Of a DNA stretch of 64,000 nucleotides, positions 55,614 through 64,000 are shown piece by piece. The translations under genes were made by a program, and so were the position numbers. The notes under the pieces were generated by a model. That model was not told the DNA's origin. It did no database searches and saw only the letters and a list, made by a program, of their open reading frames with translations. Each line of letters starts with the position of its first letter. The first letter of the stretch is position 1. Origin of the DNA: Flavobacteriales bacterium (lineage in GTDB: Bacteria > Bacteroidota > Bacteroidia > Flavobacteriales_D > Parvicellaceae); assembly GCA_029251405.1 (NCBI GenBank), contig JAQXDK010000052.1, positions 1-64,000 of the forward strand, read 5' to 3'.

Positions 55614-57773
55614 ATGAGAGTACTAATTACCACTTTTCTTTTAATGATATTTCAAATGTCATTCTTCAGTCAAAATTCCATTTCAAAAAAAATAGATTTA
55701 TCTAATTGTAGAGACGGGGAGTCAGTGGAGTATTGTAAGACTCATAAATTGATGAATAAGTTAAAAGAAGATCCTGAATTTGTCAAAGAGTACAATGCTT
55801 CTCAAATAGTTTTAAAAAAAATAGAAAATCAAATAGCTAACGGAAATCAGAATAGAGTGATTTATACAATTCCTTTAGTATTCCATGTTTTGCATAATGG
55901 TGGACCAGAAAACATTTCTAGGGCACAAATAGAAGATGCCGTAGCAATATTGAATAGAGACTATCGACTCCAAAATGCTGATGCTAACAATGTACAATCA
56001 GTTTTTGCAGGAATGCCAGCGGATATTGAAATAGAATTCCAACTTGCTACAAAAGCACCAAATGGCCAATGTTTTAGTGGTATTACTAGAACACAAAGTC
56101 CTCTCACAAACAGCGGTGCAAATGGTCAAAATCAAGTCTCAGCAATAATTGCTGGAAATGACGTATTTAATGGGTCTTGGCCTGGTAATAAATACTTAAA
56201 TATAATGGTAGTTAACGATGCAGATGGAGCAGCTGGTTACACGACCAACCCCAACAATTGGTCAGGGACAAGTATGAATAACGGAATTTGGGTACTACAC
56301 GACTATGTTGGTTCAATAGGTACTTCTGACACATATTCTAGTAGAACCTTAACTCATGAAGTAGGTCATTGGTTGAATTTAGATCATTTATGGGGAAATA
56401 ATAACAACCCTGGAAACGCATCAAGTTGTAGTCAAGACGACGCAGTAGATGATACCCCAAGATGTATTGGTGTTACGTCATGTAATTTAAATTCTAACAC
56501 TTGCTCTAATGATGCTGCAGATGGATATTGGACTTCAGACGTTATCGATAATGTAGAAAATTATATGGAATATTCTTATTGTAATAAAATGTTTACTAAT
56601 GGTCAAAAAAACAGAATGAGAGCTGCTTTGTTAAGCAGTGTTGGAGGTAGAAATAACATTTGGACTAGTTCTAATCAAATTGCTACTGGCTTAAATTCTA
56701 CCCCATCCTTATGTGCTGTAGGTATTAGAGTTGAGAGAGATATTGTATGTGGAGGTGACGATGTTCAATTTTTTGACGAATCTTACAATAACATTGTGAG
56801 CTGGGACTGGAGCTTCCCAAATGGTACCCCAAGTTCATCAACTAATCAAAACCCTATGGTATCTTACTCTGGATCTGGTGATTTTGACGTGACTCTAGAG
56901 GTTACTGATGCACTGGGTAATACCATGACTCAAACCTTTCCGAATTTTATTTCAGTAATTGGGAATCCAGGATATCCTCCTCCAATTTATGAAGGTTTTG
57001 AAAACATAGCTTCTTTACCAAGCAACGATTGGACTATTTACAACCCTGAGGGTCCAGGATTTGATGTGGTTGCCACTGGTTCCGCTAGTGGAGCCAAGTC
57101 TGTTAAGTTAGATAATTCTCAGGGACAAACGGGATCCGTAGATGAATTAATTAGTAATACTATCGATCTTTCTAACAGCGCTGCAGCTAGTATTTCTTTT
57201 AAATACGCATTCGCTAAAAGAAATAGTGGTAATTCTGATTACTTACAAATTTTTGCTAGTAAAGATTGTGGAGAGAGCTGGTTTATGAGAAAAAATATAT
57301 CTACTTCAATTTTAGGTACTATGGCTAATACAAATTCTAATTTTACTCCTAGTGGCTCTGATTGGAAAACTATTGTTATTAGTCCAAGTTCTTTTTCAAA
57401 TTATTTAGTAAGTGATTTTAGGTTTAAATTCAAATTTGTAAACGGAGGAGGAAATGATTTGTATATTGATGATATTAATTTATCGGGATCTTTATCTATT
57501 GAAGAAACTGAAAAAGTTTACGATTTTAAAGTCTATCCCAACCCTGTTGTTGAAAATTTATTAGTTTCTTTTAATTCATTAATTAATTTAAGTAACCCAT
57601 TAATTGAGATTTATGACGCTACTGGGAGAATTATTAAGTCTATAAATCTTCAAAACATTTCAAAAGGAGAAAACAATTTAGAGGTTTCTTCTATAGATTT
57701 AGATAGTGGGTGGTATATTTTAAAAATCATATCTGATGAAAAATCCATTTCAACTAAATTTTTAAAACAATAA
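55614..57773 (+). CDS. T9SS-secreted M43-type zinc metalloprotease
   Basis: This 719-residue protein has a signal peptide (about 1-20), a propeptide, and an M43 (cytophagalysin-like) catalytic domain with the zinc site HEVGHWLNLDH (H248, E249, H252, H258). The Met-turn region ENYMEYSYCNKMFT lies about 65-80 residues further on. A PKD-like domain follows at about 365-450, then a jelly-roll-like domain (about 455-640), and the type A sorting domain (VYPNPVVENLL to the end). Secretion through the T9SS and degradation of extracellular protein are likely. A lipoprotein gene follows at 5 bases. Confidence 0.92.
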   Translation: MRVLITTFLLMIFQMSFFSQNSISKKIDLSNCRDGESVEYCKTHKLMNKLKEDPEFVKEYNASQIVLKKIENQIANGNQNRVIYTIPLVFHVLHNGGPENISRAQIEDAVAILNRDYRLQNADANNVQSVFAGMPADIEIEFQLATKAPNGQCFSGITRTQSPLTNSGANGQNQVSAIIAGNDVFNGSWPGNKYLNIMVVNDADGAAGYTTNPNNWSGTSMNNGIWVLHDYVGSIGTSDTYSSRTLTHEVGHWLNLDHLWGNNNNPGNASSCSQDDAVDDTPRCIGVTSCNLNSNTCSNDAADGYWTSDVIDNVENYMEYSYCNKMFTNGQKNRMRAALLSSVGGRNNIWTSSNQIATGLNSTPSLCAVGIRVERDIVCGGDDVQFFDESYNNIVSWDWSFPNGTPSSSTNQNPMVSYSGSGDFDVTLEVTDALGNTMTQTFPNFISVIGNPGYPPPIYEGFENIASLPSNDWTIYNPEGPGFDVVATGSASGAKSVKLDNSQGQTGSVDELISNTIDLSNSAAASISFKYAFAKRNSGNSDYLQIFASKDCGESWFMRKNISTSILGTMANTNSNFTPSGSDWKTIVISPSSFSNYLVSDFRFKFKFVNGGGNDLYIDDINLSGSLSIEETEKVYDFKVYPNPVVENLLVSFNSLINLSNPLIEIYDATGRIIKSINLQNISKGENNLEVSSIDLDSGWYILKIISDEKSISTKFLKQ

Positions 57774-57778
57774 TCTTA

Positions 57779-58897
57779 ATGAAAAATCTTTTAATAGCAA
57801 TTATAATAGGGTTTCTAGTTTTTAATTCCTGTAAAACAGATTTTGAATTAAATGCACCTTACAAAACCATTCCTGTAGTCTATGGCCTATTGGACCAATC
57901 CTTAGATACTCAATTTGTAAAGATTAATAAATCTTTTTTAGGTAACTCAGATAATGTAGTGTCTGCTTCAATAACTGATTCCACTCAGTTCAAGTCACTT
58001 TCTGCAGTTTTAGAGCAATATAACCAAAGTAATGATTTAACTCGTACGGATAGTTTAAAGGAAATGTTAGTAGGGAGTTTAGATCCTGGAGTTTTTTATG
58101 AAGATTCACAAAAAATATATTATTTAGTTACTCCAAATGGTTATCTAGATGATGATTACACTTACAGATTAAATGTTTTTGCCGATTCAGTACCTGAAGA
58201 AAATTTAAATTTTGGAGGAACAACAGACCTAATTAATGGGGCAGGTTTGAATTTTAAATATCTTTCAAAAATTTCTCTACAAATTAATGGTTTTAGATGT
58301 GCGGATAACGATTTGGCAACCTTGGATGAATATTTCAATACCAATTTAGAGTGGAATACCACTTTGAACGGTAAAAGATACGAATTGGTTTTAAGACTTC
58401 ATTTTACAGAATATTTTGATGATGGTAGTATTCTTCCTAGGTACGTTGAGTGGGATTTAGGAGACCAAACAAGCATAAACACTGACGGTTCAGAAAGTAT
58501 GTTTAAAATTGTTTCGGGAAGTAGTTTTTTTGAAATGGTAAACAGCAAGTTGATTAACTACCCCTTAGAACAAGGTGTTCTTAAAAGAACTTTTGGAAGT
58601 AATGCCATCGAGTTTATTTTAACTGCTGGAAACGACGATTTAAATACTTATATGCAAGTTAATGAGCCAGTTACAAGTGTAGTTTCTACTCGGCCGATTT
58701 TCACAAATATAGATAATGGCATAGGATTATTTGCGAGCAAATACAGTAGAAATTTAAGTTCGTTTATGTCTAATGGTACAGTTTTAGAATTATGTAAAGG
58801 ACAACTTACGGGAGACTTTAAATTTTGTTGTGATTCTTCTGAACAAGTAATTGCCATTTCCAATTTAACTGGAGGAATAAATGTGAGTTGCAATTAA
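57779..58897 (+). CDS. lipoprotein of unknown function, possibly DUF4249-like
   Basis: This 372-residue lipoprotein has the signal KNLLIAIIIGFLVFNSC with the lipobox Cys at about residue 18. The mature part starts TDFELNAPYKTIPVVYGLLDQS, a phrase common in Bacteroidota lipoproteins of the DUF4249 kind, but the match is only by eye. Late cysteines are at ELCKG and FKFCCDSSEQ. It is 5 bases after the M43 protease, so a shared transcript is likely. Its stop overlaps that of the convergent ribF by 4 bases. Confidence 0.7.
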   Translation: MKNLLIAIIIGFLVFNSCKTDFELNAPYKTIPVVYGLLDQSLDTQFVKINKSFLGNSDNVVSASITDSTQFKSLSAVLEQYNQSNDLTRTDSLKEMLVGSLDPGVFYEDSQKIYYLVTPNGYLDDDYTYRLNVFADSVPEENLNFGGTTDLINGAGLNFKYLSKISLQINGFRCADNDLATLDEYFNTNLEWNTTLNGKRYELVLRLHFTEYFDDGSILPRYVEWDLGDQTSINTDGSESMFKIVSGSSFFEMVNSKLINYPLEQGVLKRTFGSNAIEFILTAGNDDLNTYMQVNEPVTSVVSTRPIFTNIDNGIGLFASKYSRNLSSFMSNGTVLELCKGQLTGDFKFCCDSSEQVIAISNLTGGINVSCN

Positions 58898-59832
58898 TCA
58901 TTGGTGTTATCTAAAATACTTTTAGCATGAACAATGTCATTAGAAATTTGTTTTTTAAGCTTTTCTAAATTAGGAAATTTAATTTCGTCTCTAATTTTAT
59001 TTACTGCTTGTACATTAATTGAAGCATCATAGATATCATTATCAAAATTGAAAAGATGAATTTCTATGGTTCTTATATTTTTATTGTCAATCGATGGTTT
59101 AAAACCAATATTCATAATACCTTTTATTGTTTCATTATTTAGTCTACATATTACACTGTAAACACCATTGGAAGGTATGATTTTGTCATCATTTCCAATT
59201 ACTATGTTTGCAGTTGGAAAACCAATGGTTTTTCCTAATCCGTTCCCATGAATTACTTTTCCTGAAAACTCAAAAAATCTGCCGCAGTAATCTTTGAATA
59301 AATGAATATTACCATCATCAATAGCTCGCCTAATTTTAGTGGAACTAATCTTGATTTCGTCAATTTCGTGCGCTTTTATCTCTTCTAGTTTAAAAGAATA
59401 TTTTTCATTAGAAGCTTTTAAAAGTTGAATGTTTCCTTCTCTGTTTCTTCCAAAATGATGGTCATAGCCAATAACAAGCGTGTTAGTTTTTAATTTATTT
59501 ACTAAAAGTTCAGAGATATATTCATCCGCGCTATATTTTGAAAATTCTTCACTAAATGGGTAAATAACTAAGTGGTCGAGACCTAACTCGTCAAGTATTT
59601 TAATTTTTTCGTCAATTGAGTTTATCAATTTTATTTTGCGATCCTTAAATAATACTTTCCTTGGATGCGGATCAAAAGTTAAAAGTACTGACTCACCATT
59701 ACAATTCTTAGCAATTTTTTGAAGCCTAGTTATTATCTTTTGATGTCCGTAGTGGACTCCATCAAAGGTGCCAACAGTTACAACAGGCTTTATTATCTCT
59801 TTACAAGAATCGATTCCATAGTGGACTCTCAT
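58894..59832 (-). CDS. ribF: bifunctional riboflavin kinase/FAD synthetase
   Basis: RibF converts riboflavin to FMN and FAD. The 312-residue chain has the FAD synthetase motif VGTFDGVHYGHQKIITRL, LVIGYDHHFGRNREGN, and SSTKIRRAID at the N-terminal half. The riboflavin kinase domain has GLGKTIGFPTANI and NIGFKPSID. It is convergent with the lipoprotein and diverges from atpD. Confidence 0.95.
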   Translation of the reverse strand: MRVHYGIDSCKEIIKPVVTVGTFDGVHYGHQKIITRLQKIAKNCNGESVLLTFDPHPRKVLFKDRKIKLINSIDEKIKILDELGLDHLVIYPFSEEFSKYSADEYISELLVNKLKTNTLVIGYDHHFGRNREGNIQLLKASNEKYSFKLEEIKAHEIDEIKISSTKIRRAIDDGNIHLFKDYCGRFFEFSGKVIHGNGLGKTIGFPTANIVIGNDDKIIPSNGVYSVICRLNNETIKGIMNIGFKPSIDNKNIRTIEIHLFNFDNDIYDASINVQAVNKIRDEIKFPNLEKLKKQISNDIVHAKSILDNTND

Positions 59833-59952
59833 TTATTTATTTTTTTTGCGAATTTACATTTAAAAAATAAATCACATGTAGCATTAAATTAAGTGTTCAT
59901 ATAATATGTTAGTATTTTATTAACATACAAGTACATATAATATAAATTATGT

Positions 59953-61491
<1,539 letters not shown>

Positions 61492-61502
61492 TTATTTAAT
61501 GT

Positions 61503-61736
61503 ATGGATGTCCAAATTGTAACACCAGATAAATCTTTATATAGCGGCCAAGCAGATCTAATAACTGTTCCTGGGACAAGTGGTTCCATTGGGATATTGAA
61601 TAATCATGCCCCTTTGGTGTCTTCTTTGAAAATGGGAGAAGTTAAAATCGTTTTAAATGATAAAGAAGAATTTTTTAACATTAAAGGCGGTGTTGTAGAA
61701 GTTTCTAATAATAAAGTTATTGTTCTTGCTTCATAA
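61503..61736 (+). CDS. atpC: ATP synthase F1 subunit epsilon (short form)
   Basis: This 77-residue protein is the N-terminal beta-sandwich of epsilon: MDVQIVTPDKSLYSGQADLITVPGTSGSIGILNNHAPLVS. It lacks the C-terminal helical pair (epsilon in E. coli is 139 residues) that inhibits the enzyme, so the short form may be less regulated. Short epsilon is seen in Bacteroidota. The last 20 bases overlap the 3' end of the convergent rnhB gene. Confidence 0.93.
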   Translation: MDVQIVTPDKSLYSGQADLITVPGTSGSIGILNNHAPLVSSLKMGEVKIVLNDKEEFFNIKGGVVEVSNNKVIVLAS

Positions 61737-62304
61737 GCTTGAAGCTTTTGCGATGATGTTTTGAAATTCCAAACTTAGAGATAGCAACTCTGTGTTTTTT
61801 TGTAGGATAACCTTTATTTTCCTCCCAACCGTAACCAGGATTTTCTAATGATAATTTTTTCATAATATCATCTCGAGTTGTTTTAGCTATTATGGATGCT
61901 GCTGCAATATTCATAAATTTACCGTCACCTTTAATTATGCATTCATGACTAATTTCCGGATATGCGTTAAATTTGTTACCATCTATAACTAAAAAATGAG
62001 GTTTTACTTTCAAATTTTTAATAGCGAGATGCATTGCTAGTAAGGATGCTTGAAGTATGTTTATTTTATCAATTTTTTTTTCAGATACAACCCCAACCCC
62101 GATAGCTAAAGCTTTAGAAATTATATCGTCTCTTAAGATAGACCTGATTTTCTCAGATATTTTTTTGGAATCATCTAATTGATTATTCTTATAGCCTAAA
62201 GGTAGTATTACAGCTGCAGCAACCACAGGGCCAGCTAAACACCCTCTACCAGCCTCATCACATCCAGCTTCCATGTGAGAAGTTAGAAACGGTTCTAACT
62301 TCAT
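61717..62304 (-). CDS. rnhB: ribonuclease HII
   Basis: RNase HII cuts RNA of RNA-DNA hybrids, including single ribonucleotides in DNA. The 195-residue chain has the active-site GCDEAGRGCLAGPVVAAAVIL and DDSKKISEKIR, plus the later FLVIDGNKFNAYP and GDGKFMNIAAASIIAKTTRD. The start overlaps glyS by 4 bases and the end overlaps atpC by 20 bases. Confidence 0.97.
   Translation of the reverse strand: MKLEPFLTSHMEAGCDEAGRGCLAGPVVAAAVILPLGYKNNQLDDSKKISEKIRSILRDDIISKALAIGVGVVSEKKIDKINILQASLLAMHLAIKNLKVKPHFLVIDGNKFNAYPEISHECIIKGDGKFMNIAAASIIAKTTRDDIMKKLSLENPGYGWEENKGYPTKKHRVAISKFGISKHHRKSFKLMKQEQ
61728..61749 (+). terminator. possible terminator of atpDC inside the rnhB end
   Basis: GCTTCA and TGAAGC form a 6-bp stem with a 6-base loop, followed by TTTT on the plus strand. 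It spans the atpC stop. The stem is short, so this is tentative. Confidence 0.4.
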
Positions 62305-63827
62305 AAAAGAACATTCATATTAACTTTTGAGTCTATGTATTCATTCAGTTCTAAAATAGGAATTCTCTTTTGTGTCATTGTATCTCTTTCTCGAATAGTA
62401 ACAGCTCCATCTTCAATGGTTTCGTAATCAATGGTAAGACAAAAAGGAGTTCCTAAAGCATCATTTCTCCTGTATCTTTTACCAATTGAGTCTTTTTCGT
62501 CGTAAATACAGTTAAAATTTAATTTTAGTCGATTGAATATTTCTTTTGCTTTTTCTGGTAATCCGTCTTTTTTGACCAATGGTAAAACAGCGACTTTATT
62601 GGGCGCTAAGCTATAGGGTAGGGAAAGAACAGTTCTTGATGTCCCATCATCAAGAGTTTCGTCTTTTAAACTGTGCGAAAAAAGTGCTAAAAACATCCTA
62701 TCAAGACCAATAGATGTTTCAATTACATAAGGTATGTAGCTTTCATTTTTCTCAGGGTCAAAATAACGTAATTTCTTTTTTGAAAGTTCTTCGTGCTGTT
62801 TCAAATCAAAATCGGTTCTGGAGTGTATTCCTTCTAACTCTTTAAAACCAAATGGAAATTTAAACTCTATGTCACAGGCCGCATCTGCATAGTGTGCTAA
62901 TTTAATGTGATCGTGAAATCTTAAAAAATCTTCTGGTATGCCAAGGGCTTTATGCCATTTTATTCTTTCATTTTTCCAGTGAGTGTACCATTTTTCTTGA
63001 GTTCCTGGAGCTATGAAAAACTGCATTTCCATTTGTTCAAACTCTCTCATTCTAAATATAAATTGTCTTGCTATAATTTCGTTTCTGAAAGCTTTACCAA
63101 TTTGCGCAATTCCAAAAGGTATTTTTTTTCTTCCAGTTTTTTGTACATTCAAATAGTTGACAAATATACCTTGTGCAGTTTCTGGTCTTAAGAAAATGCT
63201 TGAGGATTCTCCAGATACAGATCCCAACTCTGTCTTAAACATCAAGTTGAATTGTCTCACTTCAGTCCAGTTTTTGGATCCACTAACAGGACAAACAATA
63301 CCAAGTTCAATTATCAGTTCATAGATTGCATTTAAGTCGTCATTTTCAAATGCTTTTCCCATACTTTTTTCTATTCTCTCAATTTCTTCATTTCTTCTTT
63401 TAATGTTTGGGTTGGTATTTCTAAATTCTTTTTCATTAAAGTCGTCTCCAAATCTTTTTTTTCCTTTGGAAATTTCTTTATTTATTTTGTTTTCAATTTT
63501 ATTAATGTGTTCTTCTATTAAAACATCTGCTCTGTATCTTTTTTTTGAATCTTTATTATCTATTAGCGGATCATTAAAAGCATCAATATGTCCAGATGCT
63601 TTCCAAGTTTTTGGATGCATAAATATTGCTGCATCAATTCCAACAATATTTTCATTCATTTGCACCATTGACTGCCACCAATAGTTTTTAATGTTTTTTT
63701 TAAGTTCAACACCATTTTGACCATAATCATAGGTGGCGCTTAATCCGTCATAAATTTCACTACTTGGGAAAATAAACCCAAATTCTTTTGCGTGACTTAT
63801 TATTTTTTTAAAATGTTCTTCATTCAT
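62301..63827 (-). CDS. glyS: glycyl-tRNA synthetase (homodimeric type)
   Basis: This class II synthetase charges tRNA-Gly. The 508-residue, alpha2-type chain has the early FIFPSSEIYDGLSATYDYGQNGVELK region, motif 2 (FGIAQIGKAFRNEIIARQFIFRMREFEQMEMQFF in blocks), and the HVVETSIGLDRMF-type YVIETSIGLDRMFLALF. The C-terminal anticodon-binding domain starts KVAVLPLV. It overlaps rnhB by 4 bases. A TATTTTTG -7 element lies upstream. The gene symbol for this type varies. Confidence 0.96.
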   Translation of the reverse strand: MNEEHFKKIISHAKEFGFIFPSSEIYDGLSATYDYGQNGVELKKNIKNYWWQSMVQMNENIVGIDAAIFMHPKTWKASGHIDAFNDPLIDNKDSKKRYRADVLIEEHINKIENKINKEISKGKKRFGDDFNEKEFRNTNPNIKRRNEEIERIEKSMGKAFENDDLNAIYELIIELGIVCPVSGSKNWTEVRQFNLMFKTELGSVSGESSSIFLRPETAQGIFVNYLNVQKTGRKKIPFGIAQIGKAFRNEIIARQFIFRMREFEQMEMQFFIAPGTQEKWYTHWKNERIKWHKALGIPEDFLRFHDHIKLAHYADAACDIEFKFPFGFKELEGIHSRTDFDLKQHEELSKKKLRYFDPEKNESYIPYVIETSIGLDRMFLALFSHSLKDETLDDGTSRTVLSLPYSLAPNKVAVLPLVKKDGLPEKAKEIFNRLKLNFNCIYDEKDSIGKRYRRNDALGTPFCLTIDYETIEDGAVTIRERDTMTQKRIPILELNEYIDSKVNMNVLL

Positions 63828-63858
63828 TTATTAACGATCTTTAATTTAGAATTATCTA

Positions 63859-63866
63859 CAAAAATA
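63859..63866 (-). promoter_or_regulatory. -7 promoter element of glyS-rnhB
   Basis: Read on the minus strand this is TATTTTTG, an exact TAnnTTTG match, 31 bases before the ATG at 63827. Confidence 0.5.
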
Positions 63867-63924
63867 GAACTTCCGTTGAAAGGTCTATATTTAAATATTA
63901 ATTATTATGTACAATTAGTTTATT

Positions 63925-64000
63925 ATGATAGAAATCGAAGACAAGATTATTTCTAGAGATCTTTTTGAAAAAAAATTTGTTTGTGATCTTCAAAGTTGTA
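63925..64000 (+). CDS. DUF3109 family protein (start only, cut by the window end)
   Basis: The first 25 codons read MIEIEDKIISRDLFEKKF, then VCDLQSC. This matches the conserved N-terminus of the Bacteroidota DUF3109 family, where the cysteines begin a Cys-rich metal-binding motif (CxxxCKGACC-type, expected just beyond the end). The gene continues past the window. It diverges from glyS. Confidence 0.72.
   Translation, partial: MIEIEDKIISRDLFEKKFVCDLQSC

Overview
The window is a compact, AT-rich piece of a Bacteroidota chromosome, most likely from the order Flavobacteriales. Several lines of evidence support this. Three proteins carry type IX secretion (T9SS) C-terminal sorting domains. At least fourteen start regions have a TAnnTTTG -7 element, typical of Bacteroidota promoters, with little sign of Shine-Dalgarno sequences. 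Other lineage markers are the exbB/membrane protein/exbD/exbD cluster, a single-chain gcvP, a three-gene sdhCAB with a five-helix cytochrome, an atpD-atpC pair apart from the other ATP synthase genes, and DUF3127 and DUF3109 proteins. I cannot assign a genus. No insertion sequence, prophage, CRISPR array or rRNA was seen. One tRNA is present. No stretch longer than 300 bases lacks a gene; the longest gap is 35802-36059, which holds the tRNA.

Layout. 12-6785 (minus): glycine decarboxylase gcvP followed by two paralogous T9SS-secreted proteins. 6862-9352 (plus): a membrane-associated unknown, a UbiA-like membrane protein and L-asparaginase. 9452-12074 (plus): ExbB, a four-helix unknown and two ExbD proteins, an energy-transduction unit for outer-membrane transport. 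12054-18338: CPBP protease (minus), then dusB, a cobalamin adenosyltransferase, a DUF2795 protein and secA (plus). 18348-22895 (minus): rsmA, mgtE, a 2-hydroxyacid dehydrogenase and an SLC13 transporter. 23052-25784 (plus): rbfA, a methyltransferase, tsaE and alanine dehydrogenase. 25793-32493: pdhB (minus) diverging from etfBA, then a bifunctional nuclease, a lipoprotein, a nucleoside transporter, thyA and folA (plus). 32490-35948 (minus): tRNA-Leu(UAG), tig, clpP and clpX.

36060-43305 (plus): a flavin-reductase-like protein, DUF3127 protein, fatty acid transporter, GNAT acetyltransferase and a small lipoprotein, then sdhCAB. 43320-50232: a small secreted protein (minus), metF (minus), lepA (plus) and a 1,144-residue probable outer-membrane beta-barrel (minus). 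50428-59832: an OmpA lipoprotein (plus); nadD, gmk, yicC and an EamA exporter (minus); a cystathionine gamma-synthase/lyase, an M43 metalloprotease and a lipoprotein (plus); ribF (minus). 59986-64000: atpDC (plus), rnhB and glyS (minus), and the first 25 codons of a DUF3109 gene (plus).

The content is mostly housekeeping: one-carbon, folate and thymidylate metabolism, respiration, proteostasis, ribosome and tRNA maturation. Cell-surface genes of less certain role are interspersed. I found no clear new defence or mobile system. The most interesting items are a perfect 24-bp palindrome between pdhB and etfB, the tandem T9SS paralogues, the unnamed membrane protein inside the exbB/exbD cluster, the SSB-like acidic tail on the DUF3127 protein, the large barrel, promoters that almost touch their start codons (rbfA, lepA), and convergent genes whose ends consistently abut or overlap.
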